Source: Trema orientale (lineage: Eukaryota; Streptophyta; Magnoliopsida; Rosales; Cannabaceae). From it: a DNA stretch of 64,000 nucleotides. A program made the position numbers and the translations under genes. The stretch spans positions 670,989 to 734,988 of the forward strand of contig JXTC01000137.1 of the NCBI GenBank assembly GCA_002914845.1. The letters run 5' to 3'. This document shows positions 10,554 through 21,981 of the stretch, piece after piece. The notes beneath the pieces are model-generated. The model ran no database searches. It worked only from the letters and a program-made list of their open reading frames with translations, and was not told the origin of the DNA. Positions within the stretch are counted from its first letter, which is position 1. Each line of letters begins with the position of its first letter.

Positions 10554-10862
10554 CGCCAAACTTCGGTCCTTGTTGTATAAGGCCATTTTGGGGGTCGAAA
10601 ACCTATCTTTTGTGCAATGAATTTAGACCTACTTATAAATTCATTCTAAACCTAGAGTAGGATTCGAACTCAAAAACAAGTAACAAAAGTACTCATACGT
10701 CTAAGAATATAAATCGTTTAACGTGGTTCAGCTACATTGTCGACGTCTCAAACCGACTATTTGATTTGATAAGCATTTCACTGAGAAAAAGAAAAACAAT
10801 TACACAATCTAGCTCACAATTTTATGTCTACCCGAAATGCCGTCTTACCGAATTTATAACAG
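10554..10862. repeat. Second copy of LTR-like repeat, cut by gap
   Basis: This segment matches 3228-3530, including 'ccaaacttcggtccttgttg' and a 'tttaacgtggttcagc' segment, then runs into an assembly gap. It sits at the same place in the GLP-b flank as the first copy in the GLP-a flank. Confidence 0.4.
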
Positions 10863-11025
10863 NNNNNNNNNNNNNNNNNNNNNNNNNNNNNNNNNNNNNN
10901 NNNNNNNNNNNNNNNNNNNNNNNNNNNNNNNNNNNNNNNNNNNNNNNNNNNNNNNNNNNNNNNNNNNNNNNNNNNNNNNNNNNNNNNNNNNNNNNNNNNN
11001 NNNNNNNNNNNNNNNNNNNNNNNNN
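10863..11025. other. Assembly gap (163 N)
   Basis: Sequence on both sides matches the GLP-a flank at about 3520 and about 4840, which are about 1.3 kb apart. The true gap may be larger than 163 bp if that DNA is conserved here. A second gap lies at 30541-30825, and single N bases at 20310 and 25599. Confidence 0.9.
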
Positions 11026-11134
11026 CAGTTTCCATGACAAAACAAATTAAGCATGCAAGTTAATTGTTAATAATTCCATCAAAAAAACATTGTTAATAAA
11101 CATGGCAAGATTCCTCACAATAGTCCAATGGATC

Positions 11135-14100
11135 TGTTAAGTCAGATTACTCCATTGTTCATTCACAATTCAAGAGTTGCAAAAACTTAGAAAACTTAAA
11201 ACAGAGACACACAAATTTTATAATGGTTTAGCATAACCAAGTTATACCTATATCCATAGGACCTACTCCATTATGTAATAATCCACTAGAAATATAAAAG
11301 AAATACAAATACAGATCTTGCAATGAATTCTAGAAATCTCTTCTAGTTATTGCCAATTTGAGCTTCAATTTCCTTCGTGGAAATTGCTTCTTCAACTCGT
11401 TGCTGAAATCCCTTCAGCTGCTGACGATGAGCTTTCCAGCTCCAGCTTCACAATGCAAGACTCCTCTTGTGCTCATCGAGCACCACCACCAATCACCAGA
11501 TTCAATGATTGACTCTTTAGAAAATGAAACTTAAAGCTAAATACAAAAGAACTCTTAAGAAAATTCTACTTGCTTCAAGAGCAACTAAGTCTCTGAAAAT
11601 ATCTCATGAAAAATGCACAAAAGACATAGTCCATCATACTAGAAGCTTCCTATTTATATAGGAGAGTAAAGAGTGATTCACCTTATAAAAGGACAAGTGA
11701 CAAATGCAATGTCTAAATAATTACTGATAAAGATGAGACATAGAAACTCATATTTAAAGGTGCCATCTTGATAAAACAATCTATCACAAAGTCAAATCCA
11801 AAGGTATTACTTTGGCAAAAAAATCTGTTACATTGATGAGACAGACAAAATCAAATCTAAAGGTGCCATCTTGACTCAACAAGTTAGAGAATTGATGAGA
11901 CAAACTCATAGATAAAAATACACTAGTTGAAACTGTGAATATCAAGACTTTCACAAAGATAGACTAAACATGCATGTTTTGTGAGAGTAAACACTTAATG
12001 CAATGATCTTTATAACTCTTAACAACTCATTTAGACTAAACATGAAGAACACCTGACATAACACATGAGACATTGAATCAAGATAATGATGTCTTCAGTT
12101 GCTTCTGATGAAGAATGTCAAAACAGACTTGATGCCCGATTATACAATGTAAAAATAAGCTATCATAATAGCTAAAAATAAAACTAAAATATAAAGAAAA
12201 ATATTGTTCATTATATTCCGCAAGATTATAAGGTGCCAAACTTATCACAACCCGAATCCCGAACTAGTAGCAGTAAGGAAATTTCACAAGTGGAAATTCA
12301 ATAGTTGTTTTTGAAAAGTTTATAAAAAAAGTTTTAAAAGTAAATTCTCACAGTTTTGCGATCACCGTTAGGCGTAAATTAAAAATAAAATTTATAAAAT
12401 AAAATTAAGCATCATTATCAATATTCTCACAATCCAGGCATAATAGTTTTACAGACCGAGTCCGTGATACGGGCCCTTAAATATCAATACAAGCTAAGAA
12501 ATTTAAACTGTACTATTTTACATAGTTACGAATTATTTAAAATGGTAACAAACTCATCATTATTATGCTCTTAAGTTCCCAAGGTCACTCTGAGTACTAC
12601 CTGAGAGGAGAAAAATAAGGAGTGAGCATTCACATACTTAGTAGGAATTCAATTACCTTTTTGAATGAATACAATTTTCTAAACTTATATGGTTAGTACC
12701 TTTCAAATCCATTTATAAATCAAGTTTATAAATAATTGAAATCCAGAATAGTCATATATTCAAAACCAAAACTAAATCTACATAATTATACATATCATAC
12801 GTCAACCAGGTATATAAGTGAGCTCTCATCCTCTCATCACGGCACTGTAATACCTTTGTAGCAGAGATACTCAACATCCTGACACTGCTTGAAGGTGTGT
12901 AAGCAAAACCTATATAGGGGCCTAGGTTTCTCACCTAGGACTACAACAATTTGCCAGCGATCTAAACTATCGCGATAAAATAATGGAACTCAAGTGTATG
13001 ATCCTATGATATGTACAGTATGTAACAGTTCACAATAACCATATATCTAGGAATCAATCAAATCATGCTTTAAATTCTAATTTGGCATTATTCTGGGATT
13101 TATTATAATATGGGCAGCACACTGCTGTTTTACCCTATAATCATAATTTAATATGTATAAAAATTCTCACAGTCTAATCTTAATATAATCCAATATATTT
13201 CAATAATTTGTCAAGCCATCATAAAATCATGATTTTTCATAAATCAGTTTTAATGTAATTATAAATCAAAACAGATATAAAACAAGGTAATCAAACCCCT
13301 ACCTCGAGATGATAGCTATACTAAGCTAACAATACTCGAAAAATCTCCCGTTGGTTACTTGGGTGCTTGGATGGTCGTTTCGGGATCTCAGTAAGCTCAT
13401 TTTAAAAAGTGACTTTTCCAACGAAGCCTCAGATTGATAAACAAAGGTCGCTACTGGATTTTTAGCACCAAAAAATGCTAGGTTAGACATATAATTCGTC
13501 AAATTAAGGTCCTGTAACATGCAAAATGATACTAGTCACAAGCATCGTGCCTCGATTTTCGTACTACATCGAACTATAGTCATATTTTATATCAAATTTC
13601 ACTTATTAACCTCATTGAGTCCAAATTCAAAGTCAGGATTTAGTTTTGAGGTCCTCAACCTTAAACAGGTTTAAAATCCGAGAATTACAAAAATGTCCGT
13701 TTTTTGAATTTATTTGAAAAAGTCCACTTTTTCAATTCAAAAATTAACGTGTCATTTCAATGCCTAATAACTATATTGATTCATGATTTTTCGTCCTCTA
13801 TAACACCATATAATTATTTCAGGCAAAACAAATATTTTACAAAATAATTATAAAAATGCCACAATTTAATTGAGAAATGGCCAAAACTATGAAATTCTTA
13901 CTAGCCGCAAGCTGACGGCCGAGACCGGTCAAGAAACGACGGCGACAGTGAGATGAAGCTGAACGTGCCAAAGGTGTGATGAGACAACGTCGGACAGAGC
14001 TCCAACAGTTGAAAATCCGAGCTGTGGGCAGAAGTTTAGGAGGCTCCTAGCTCCGACATATGTCAACGGATCACGATGGGACTGATGGTAGTAGCTTCAT

Positions 14101-14517
14101 CGACGGTTAGGGAAGATGGCGAACCAGCAGGGCGGTGCTCCGGCAATGGTCATGGTAGAGCTTCAACTCTTTATTTGATTCCAATGAAGAATAAGAAGGA
14201 TTCACAGGCAAATATAAGAGAGTTGAAGGGCACTGTTGCTGGTGGGACACTTGGAAGCCCCTAATTTGACCGAATTTCTTTTAAAATTTTTAGTTTGGCC
14301 ATAGTTTTTAAAAGATTCTTCTAATTTAGTCCCCCCTTCATTAAAACATTTATATTTTTACACCAAACACACCTAGTCTTGATTGAGTCCAAGTTCATCT
14401 TAAATATTTTGTTCAAACAATCCTAAAATAGAATTTACCAAATTGCCATTAATGTGAAAATTATTCTTATGCCCCTTTTAAAATTTGATTTTTACAAAAC
14501 TAGTACATAAACTAATA
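11135..14517 (-). mobile_element. Solo LTR with a nested LTR inside
   Basis: Insertion edges are set by comparison with 4915-4935. The 5-bp target duplication GGATC flanks it (11130-11134 and 14518-14522). The outer left edge reads TGTTAAGTCAG, so the LTR ends in ...TAACA on the minus strand; the other end has decayed from TG to TA. A TATA-like ctatataaatagg reads on the minus strand at about 11650. Removing the nested element leaves about 1.25 kb. No internal genes, primer site or polypurine tract are present. The superfamily is unclear, possibly Copia. Confidence 0.75.
12242..14362 (-). mobile_element. Nested gypsy-type solo LTR
   Basis: On the + strand it begins tatcacaacccgaatcccga and ends tttttaca. 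These match, with changes, the two ends of the chromovirus LTR at 59282-61347 (tgtcacgacctgaaaccc ... tttttaca). Internal blocks also match, for example 'tagcaccaaaaaatgctagg' with the 53116 and 60659 regions. CCAAAC occurs immediately outside both ends (12236-12241 and 14363-14368), consistent with a target duplication. It is therefore a solo LTR inserted into an older LTR. Confidence 0.75.
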
Positions 14518-14823
14518 GGATCCAAATGGGTAAACAAGTAATATAATAGATCATATTATGACTTATTATTAGGTTGAATCCAATAAGTGTAAACATATAT
14601 TATTTATGCCAGTACTTTAGGATAGAACTGAAGAAGAGAGTAGAAATATCTCATTAAGTAGTGTGTAGGTGGTAGGTGAATTTAATTAGAGAATATTGGA
14701 AGGATACTTAATTTAATATTTTCTCTGCAACCTAGAATCCTATAAATAGGGAAAAGCTCTCCCTATTCTGTTAAAGCCAAAATTTAGAGTTAAGGGACAA
14801 TTTGAGCAGTTTTTGATAGAAAG

Positions 14824-17800
14824 TGTAAAAATATAGGAAAAAAAAAAGAGAAAGAAGAAGAAGAGTTATTCACGTTCATTCTTCCACGACAAGAGCCATA
14901 CGGCGCCAACTCCCCCGATAACCGACTTCGGCGCTGACTCTTATCCCTTTTTCTCATCTCATAATTTTCTTTTTCTTTCTTTTTATTCATCTCCTATCTC
15001 TCTATCACTTACCTCATCACCTTTCTCCAAAGCACTCACCACCTCCATTTTTATCTTCTTCTTCGTTCGGGCCTAAGCACCACTAGACCACTCACACAAC
15101 CTCTCTCTTTCTCCTTCAAGTTACCATTTAGCCATCATCATCTATCAAGCCACGTAGCCACAAGTAAGAGTCACGAAAATGATATTCCTCCGTGGTCAAA
15201 CCTGACGAATATACAATTGTTCATCGTCGTTTCTTACCACCAATGAGTGTGAGCCTCATAGGTCAGTGCCGAACCTCACTCGACCATTTACTGATAACAA
15301 AACTCTATCCCCATGCCCATCGCTTGAGCCATCACCTAAGGACGATATCGTGGAGTTTATTTGCATAACATCCCCCAACATTTTCAATGAGTCGCCTCCG
15401 TCGGACCACCGGAACCTCTAAACGGTGGTGCAGTTGGACTCAGTTGGTCATCCTCAATATTGTACGCCCATTCGCTAGAGTGGAAACACTCTCAATAAGA
15501 TGCCGTAACCTTGAGTAGTTTTATATTAAGATTTATGGGATTTATGTAATTATTTTTGGAAAAGATATGTTATAGGCTGGGAAATTTTATGAGAAGATTA
15601 AGTGAGTTAAGATGATATAAAAAAGCGTAATTGAGTTGTATGGAATTGAGACTCGGTTTGTGAGAAATTTCAAAAACAAATATTGGTATTTTTATAAGTC
15701 GGAATAGAAAAATGGTATTTTGAAATCTGAGTTATTGTTGGGCCAAGGGTCTGATAAGGCAGATAATAAGCATTGGACCAAGTTTAGAAAAATACTATTT
15801 TTTTTATAAATAAAATTAAAAATTGATGTATTCATTACTCAATTGAAATAAAAATGGTATTTCTGTAACCATGATAAATATTGAACCGTTTGGGCCTTTG
15901 GGCCTATGGATAAAAAATGGCAAGAAGTAATATTTTTATAAATATTTCTAGAATATTGGTATTTATACAAATACTTTCTAGAAAATGGTATTTTTGTAAT
16001 CTTGTAAAGAATTAGGCCAAAAGTACGGTATAAGTAAGGTTGGCAATCTGTGACACGACATAACAACATGACTCGAATCCTCACAAAATTAACGAGTTTA
16101 GGTTTAGCTTTATCGTGTTCGGGTTGGAGATATTAACCCGTTTAATTAATGGGTCGTGTTCAGGTTAAATCCCCCAGTACCAAAATGACTTATTTAGTAA
16201 ATGGGTCATGTCGTGTCGTGTCAACTCGTTTATAAACGGGCTGTGTTCATGTCATAATTCTGACTCATTTATTTTAAAGAGAAATTTAGATGGATGATCA
16301 ATATTTTAAATTTATTTAAGTAGATGTCCACTTTTTAAATTTTATAGCTAAATGTCTAGCTATATATATTTTTACACTTAGTAGATATTATCTATTAATT
16401 TCAGTTACAATACTAAAATGTACTGGATTATAATTTTTTATACTTGGTATATAAAATTTAATACTTGATATGTTTACTATAACATTTGATAAAAGGGATA
16501 TTTACATAAATTGGGCCCAAAATTTGATCATAATTTTGTAAAGCCTTTTATTAAATGGGTCGTGTCAGGTCGCGGGTCATGTATCACATGTCAATATAAA
16601 TTATTTAGTAAGTACGTTACACGGTTCGTGTCATGTCAATTTGTTTATAAACAAGTCGTCTTCGTGTCATAATTCCTAACCCATTTATTAAACAGATTGT
16701 ATTCGAGTTGAGCATTTACCTGTTATATATGTACATCGATACGATACGAACACGACCCGTGGACACGAATTGCCAATCCTAGATATAATGCCTCGGGCTG
16801 AGATTAAAAAATGATATTTTTCTAAATAGTTCTAACATATTGATATTTTCTGAAATATTTTCTGAAAAGTAATATTTTTATAATTCAGAAAAGATGATAG
16901 TTTTCTAAATACTTTGGAAAATAATATTTTCGTAACTTTCGGATTTTAAGGTCCATTTAATATTCGGAGCCTTGAAATGAAGTTTCGACCTCGAATCAGA
17001 TTTATTGAGGTCGAGAGATGAATTTTGATATATAATATCGATATGTTTCGAGGTGGTACGAATTTCGAGACACGATGAATGGTCTCGTTTTGCGTGCCGT
17101 AGATTGGGTTTCGTCCTAGAACCTAAATCGATTAAATTAAATGTCTAACCTAGCCATTTTGGACACTAGGAATTCAGTGATGACGTCTATTTTCCCATTT
17201 GAGACTCCGTTAGAAAAGTAATTTTCTGAAGCAAGCTGTTTGGTCATAGATTTGCCCAATGGACTTTCGAACGACTCACAGAAATTTATACAAACTTTTA
17301 TAGAGGATTATTACACTCAATTGAGATAGGGACTCGATCACGTGCTTTTAAATTGGTTTATCATTAATGTTTTGAATTGATTTTGATTAAATTAAATTTC
17401 GTAATTTAAATATTATGAAAGTGTGATTTGATTTAAATTCGTGATTTTGAATGAATAAAAATCGCTGCATAGTTGATTTATTGATTCGATCACAAAATGT
17501 ATATATTCACATCATGTCACACATTTGCATTGCGTATTGTCTCACAAGGCTGTCAGAATTATGGTGTCCTATAGAATACTAGAATAACTCACGTTCATCT
17601 TATAGATGATAGCGAACTCACATATGTCAAGAACCTAGACATTAGAGAATTAGGAAATAGTTAGTACATTTATGATAGACTTGGATGGTATGTACTGTGT
17701 TTTTAGAATATGTTCTGATATGAGTTTTGTGAATATGAATTTTGATATATCTGTTTGAGAAATTAGTATTTTTGAAATGTTTGGAATGAGGAAACTAACT

Positions 17801-18313
17801 ATGCATGAATTTGTGAAAATTAATACATTGTTTATCATAAAACCTCGTGATCATTTCTTTACTGAGCGTTAGCTCACCCCTCTTCCTTCCCCTTAGATAG
17901 TATTCAGTGTGACTTAGATAAGGAGATATAACTGGTGACTTTTGAAGCTTATTAGTATTTATTTTACTTTGGTAATTCCTACTAGCTAGATTTGTGGGTG
18001 TTGTACTTAAGTAGGAATTAGAATTTTATTTATGGTTATGTAAACTTTATTTCAAGATTAGACATAGTCTGTATAAATTACGTCTACTATTGATGTATGA
18101 TGAATATTTCGATGTAGAATTTTGAATAATTATTATTATTCCAATCTACGTTTAAAAGATGATGCATTTAATGTTCGGTTTACTTTTACTTAAATATTAT
18201 CTAGAGGCCATTACAAATACTTATAAATTTTTGAAACTTTTAAATTAAAATTTTTGTATTTTCTTTTTATGAAATACACATTCTACTATTGACTCCGGTC
18301 TCGGATCGGAACA
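14824..18313 (+). mobile_element. Gypsy-type solo LTR carrying a MITE
   Basis: It starts TGTAAAAATATAGG and ends CGGATCGGAACA, with the perfect 5-bp target duplication GAAAG at 14819-14823 and 18314-18318. The sequence outside both ends joins to give the uninterrupted version at about 5205-5240. Only gene-free sequence is inside. Without the 745-bp MITE it is about 2.7 kb, longer than the other gypsy LTRs here (about 2.1 kb), so it may be a related family. Confidence 0.75.
16037..16781. mobile_element. MITE with terminal inverted repeats (0.75 kb)
   Basis: The left end reads aggttggcaatctgtgacac and the right end, reverse complemented, aggattggcaattcgtgtcc. The sequence is rich in 'gggtcgtgt' and 'acgacacgaa' motifs in both orientations, and no ORF is present. 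Clear target duplications were not found. It is nested in the LTR at 14824-18313. Confidence 0.6.
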
Positions 18314-18789
18314 GAAAGCCCTATAACTTGTATGGAATAAAGTGGGGTGTTAGAGGCTTGTCGGATCACCACACCATAATTTCAACTACTTCTAAGAACA
18401 GAAAATTCACAAAATCATCTGGATATCCTCTACGGTAGAAAATAGTAGTACCATATCAGAAATGATTGGAAAATTCAGAATGTTCAGAATCGACGCATTT
18501 GGTTCGCTGTATTTGCATATTTGGTATGTTTGGAATCGACGCATTTGGCTTGCCATCTTCTCTCACTACCAGGAGATTCGAACATTTTTGTATGATATTA
18601 TTTCTTAGTGAAAATAACAAAAACCTCCTATATGTATCTTTTAACAAAATACATTTTCCGACCTTATAATGTAAATATACCTCTTAATTTTTCAAATCGG
18701 TTTAAAACTTATGCTTCTGATAACTTTTCACTTACATTTGTCAATTTGTTATCTAAAAATTATAATATTCGATCTCACATAACTTTATA

Positions 18790-19060
18790 TATATATATAT
18801 ATATAGCAGCCATTAAACGCAACTTTTTCTAATGTACATACAAATTAAAATGAAAGTGGAGCAAAGCAATTTTTACACGACAATTAACTCTAGATAGAAT
18901 GCAGCTCAAAATTCCCAATACTGTCGCCTTTGTTTGTATATATTCATCTGGGGAAGGAAAGAAGGAAAGGAATATTTGGTAAAGCTTGTATATATTAATC
19001 TTGCGAAGGAAAGAAGGAAAAGAATACCTGGTAAAAGTTGCCATTTGTGGAAGAAGTGTC
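18790..19060 (+). repeat. Conserved distal upstream block of GLP-c
   Basis: It shares 'gcagccattaaacgcaac' and 'ggagcaaagcaatttt' with the blocks before GLP-b and GLP-d. A local duplication of the 'tggggaaggaaagaaggaaa' segment occurs at about 18950 and about 19003. About 2 kb of inserted repeats (19060-21010) separates it from the rest of the GLP-c upstream region. Confidence 0.6.
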
Positions 19061-19422
19061 GGGAACCACATAGAGGAAATTGGATATGACGAGTCAAAAG
19101 AGGACGACTTTATATGCATTATATATTTTACTCAAAGAGAGAAGTTTAATGGAAATTTTGTTTTTAACCTATAGATAGGTATTTTGATTAAGTTGAAAAT
19201 GACTTAAAATATAAGTTATTTTTAACTACAACCATTTCAGTATAATTCTTTTAGAAATTCTCTTCATTCTAATTTCCATTAAGGTATGAATAACTTGTTG
19301 GAATAACTCTTTGAGGAAAATAATTTGGAATGGTTTTTCTAAGGAAATTGTTTTGATAAAAAGTATTAATATTACTATAGGTTTAAATTATAATAATGAA
19401 ATCAAAGCAAACTCTTTTGTAT

Positions 19423-19426
<4 letters not shown>

Positions 19427-19511
<85 letters not shown>
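19427..19511. repeat. (AT)n microsatellite, about 85 bp
   Basis: An uninterrupted alternating AT run, the longest in the window. Spurious Tyr-Ile repeat ORFs cross it and are not genes. Confidence 0.95.
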
Positions 19512-19515
<4 letters not shown>

Positions 19516-19711
19516 AATGCTATATGTACCAAAATTTTTACCAAATTTTTATACCAACACATGTGGCATGTGAGTTGATATTATTCAATTGGTGAATATG
19601 ATTAACTTATTTACAGTAAGTTTTAATATACTAATTAAATAGTGCAAACTCAAATGACATATGTGTTGGTATTAAAAATATGGTACAACCTGTAGCACAT
19701 CTAACATTATC
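19512..19711. mobile_element. MITE inserted at the (AT)n tract
   Basis: About 200 bp with long imperfect inverted ends. The left arm contains 'ataccaacacatgtggcatg'. The right arm, reverse complemented, contains 'ataccaacacatatgtcatt'. It is flanked on both sides by TA repeats, so any TA target duplication is hidden. No coding sequence. Confidence 0.65.
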
Positions 19712-19730
19712 CATATATATATACACCCTA

Positions 19731-19890
19731 ACTAGGATTAAGCCCATTGGACTAGCTTAATAGATGGAGTGGGGATTGTGTATCATGAGGGGAGTTCGAC
19801 TTCCATGGTGTGAGTTATTTTATTGTATTATTTTATTTTTTTGTAATAAGTAAAGGTCATCTGTTAAATTTTTTTTTTTTTATAAAAAAA
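19731..19890 (+). mobile_element. tRNA-derived SINE copy 1
   Basis: Pol III promoter-like boxes are present: an A box 'tagcttaatagatgg' (about 19753) and a B box 'gagttcgactt' (about 19792). After them comes the family tail 'taataagtaaaggtcat' and a T-rich end. The tail matches the copies at 20700, 28690 and 29690. Target duplication was not resolved. Confidence 0.65.
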
Positions 19891-19892
19891 AG

Positions 19893-20235
19893 TATGACTA
19901 AGATTATAAAAAAAGTGGGGAGGGCTACAGTAGGGGCACCCCTACGTAGGTCCCCTTTATACACCGTTTGATGGGAATCTGTGGAGAATCTGTTTATACA
20001 CAGATTCCCATCAAACGGTGTATAGACAGGGTCCTACGTAGGGACGCCTTACTGTAGACGCGCCCAAAAAAAATAATCAAAGTTTCATATATTTATATAT
20101 TATACGACTAAGATTATAAAAAAGAGTCAAACTTTCAAAGTTTCGTATACGACTAAGATTATAATAAAGAATCAAAGTTTCGTACATATACACGCCTAAG
20201 ATTATTTTAGAAACATGTCAAAGTTCATATATATA
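19893..20235 (+). repeat. Tandem repeat array, about 45-bp unit
   Basis: Units containing 'acgactaagattataa' plus 'atcaaagtttcgta' occur at about 19895, 20104, 20149 and 20191 with decay. The array is split by the hairpin element at 19917-20065. Confidence 0.65.
19917..20065. mobile_element. Fold-back MITE (149 bp hairpin)
   Basis: Two arms of about 65 bp are near-perfect reverse complements. The left arm holds 'ctacagtaggggcacccc' and 'acaccgtttgatgggaatct'. The right arm holds 'agattcccatcaaacggtgt' and 'gggacgccttactgtag'. About 15 bp separates them. The single-stranded form would fold into one long hairpin. It is GC-richer than its surroundings and interrupts a tandem array, so it behaves as an insertion. 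Confidence 0.8.
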
Positions 20236-20699
20236 TACATAAGTAAATATCGACAGAATTTAATATGCCTATAGACTATAGAATTGGAAAGTCATTAACT
20301 AGGAAAATANAAAAAAACAAAAAATCTAACACGTGAAATCGGGAAAAAAAGAAAGAAGAGAGAGAGAATTTATATGATTAGATAAATTATACACTATTTT
20401 AGTTAATGGAAATTAGTTTTAATTAACTACTTTACCTAGGGAAAAAAAAAGAGCTTATAAGAAAAGAATTTTAAAAAGAAAAAAAATACTTGTTTATAAT
20501 AAGTTATAGCAACTATGAGAGGTAAGGAATGAAAGAGAATGAGAATAAAAATTCAAGAAATCACTATAGAATGAAAAAAAAAAAAACAATAAAACAATAA
20601 AAAAAGGATTGAGAAAAAAAAAATTGTCCAACTGATCAGGTCACAAAAATGTTATCCATTTTTTTTTTTTTTTAGAAAAAATGTTACCCATCTTTTTAT

Positions 20700-20850
20700 T
20701 TTTTATTTTTTAAAAAGTGGACTTAACTAATGACCACTATTTACTACAAATTTAAAGGAAAACAACACACACACTCTACCTAGGCTTGAACCCCTGATCC
20801 CCCAAACTTACACACACATCCCTCAAGTCTTGGACCAACTGAGCTAAGTC
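20700..20850 (-). mobile_element. tRNA-derived SINE copy 2
   Basis: Read on the minus strand it has an A box 'tagctcagttgg' (20835-20846) and a B box 'gggttcaagcc' (about 20783-20793), then the family tail 'gtggtcattagttaagtcc' and a T-rich end. The D-arm-like and T-arm-like boxes are closer to a real tRNA than in the other copies. Confidence 0.75.
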
Positions 20851-20854
20851 ATAA

Positions 20855-21020
20855 ATATTAATTAGATTTTTTTTAAAGTAAAATTACTAACATTATTATA
20901 ATCATCAGATCAAAATCGAATAGTCTAAATTAGAGTAATCATCATAGAGAAAAAATAAAAATTTCCATTGAAACCTTACCCATATTACTTAACATTAGAG
21001 TTAACATTATCTACAATAAA
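20855..21020. other. Gene-free AT-rich spacer
   Basis: No gene. 'ccattgaaaccttacccatat' (about 20968-20988) resembles the right end of the MITE at 47151-47411, so a decayed copy may be here. Confidence 0.3.
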
Positions 21021-21790
21021 ACCCTAAAATTCTTCAAAGTAGTCCCAAACTTAGCGTAACTTAACTCTATTTTTAGTGTAGAGGTTTAAGGTTCACGAAT
21101 CACCAACTTTAGACTCAAAACAAATGTTTTGCTAAGGAGTTGTATGCTTGGGATACCCATTCTTTTGCACCATATATATGATATGAGAAAATTTTAAAAA
21201 GCATATATGGTGCTTAACTTCACACATACATACGACCTAATGGAAGTGTTGGACGCATTAAATTTTTTTTATATGGGTCTCACATCTCTAATATTAGATC
21301 TAGTGCTAAGCACCAATAGTACCTCATAGTAATTCTTTTTACACGAGACAGTTTGGCCTAACACTGTATTTTTTTTCTTTAAGGTTCTTCAAATCTCCTT
21401 TACTCTCCTCTTCTTTATTTTTTGAAAAATATTAAAGGGTACTTTGGTACTTAGCATGGGTCTCATACTAATTGAAACAGCATTGCTATGAGGCGCTGCT
21501 ATTGGTGTAAATTAAGTTCCGGGCTTCACTTATGGTATTATTATAATTATCTAATAAGATAATTGACACGCCACTCTGGTTGTAATGGGCCTACGATATT
21601 AAATTTATACTTGGGTTCTTTACCTCTATTAATTGTCGTGCAACATTGCGCTTATTTTATGTATGGTGCTGTTTTCCTTTTTGAATTCACAAACGGGATT
21701 TCTTGATTGCTAAGCCACAATTATATATGGGATAGTCCACAAGATTGCGCTTATTTAAGTGCAAAAATATCATTCCTGTTATGTTACTTG
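21020..21790 (+). repeat. Upstream block of GLP-c, with deletion
   Basis: It is homologous to 36130-36874 and 44175-44930, with shared runs such as 'gcaccaatagtacctcatag'. At about 21755-21765 the sequence jumps from 'attgcgcttattt' to 'gcaaaaatatcatt'. About 120 bp present in GLP-a (roughly 1455-1574) and GLP-d is absent, including the G-box. Confidence 0.7.
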
Positions 21791-21876
21791 TTAGGAAAAT
21801 GTCAAGGCCGCCGACGATGTAAAGAAAGTATTTTAATAATTTTGACCTTGTCAAGTTTAGCCCGAGAAAAGACAAG

Positions 21877-21884
21877 TATAAATA
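21877..21884 (+). promoter_or_regulatory. TATA box of GLP-c
   Basis: TATAAATA in the family context, preceded by the single copy of the 'ttgtcaagtttagcc' motif at about 21848. It lies 105 bp before the ATG. Confidence 0.8.
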
Positions 21885-21981
21885 CCAACATCGTCAAAAT
21901 CATAAACCACAACAGTATCTTCAATCAAGCCTTAGTTTATTGAAGAAGACGAGAAAAAAAAAAAAAAAACATTGAGCAGCC

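Noticed and set aside
10766..11054. ORFs across the N gap; likewise 30470-30919
   Set aside because: Open only because N bases contain no stops.
19311..19578. ORFs with Tyr-Ile repeats
   Set aside because: Translation of the (AT)n microsatellite.
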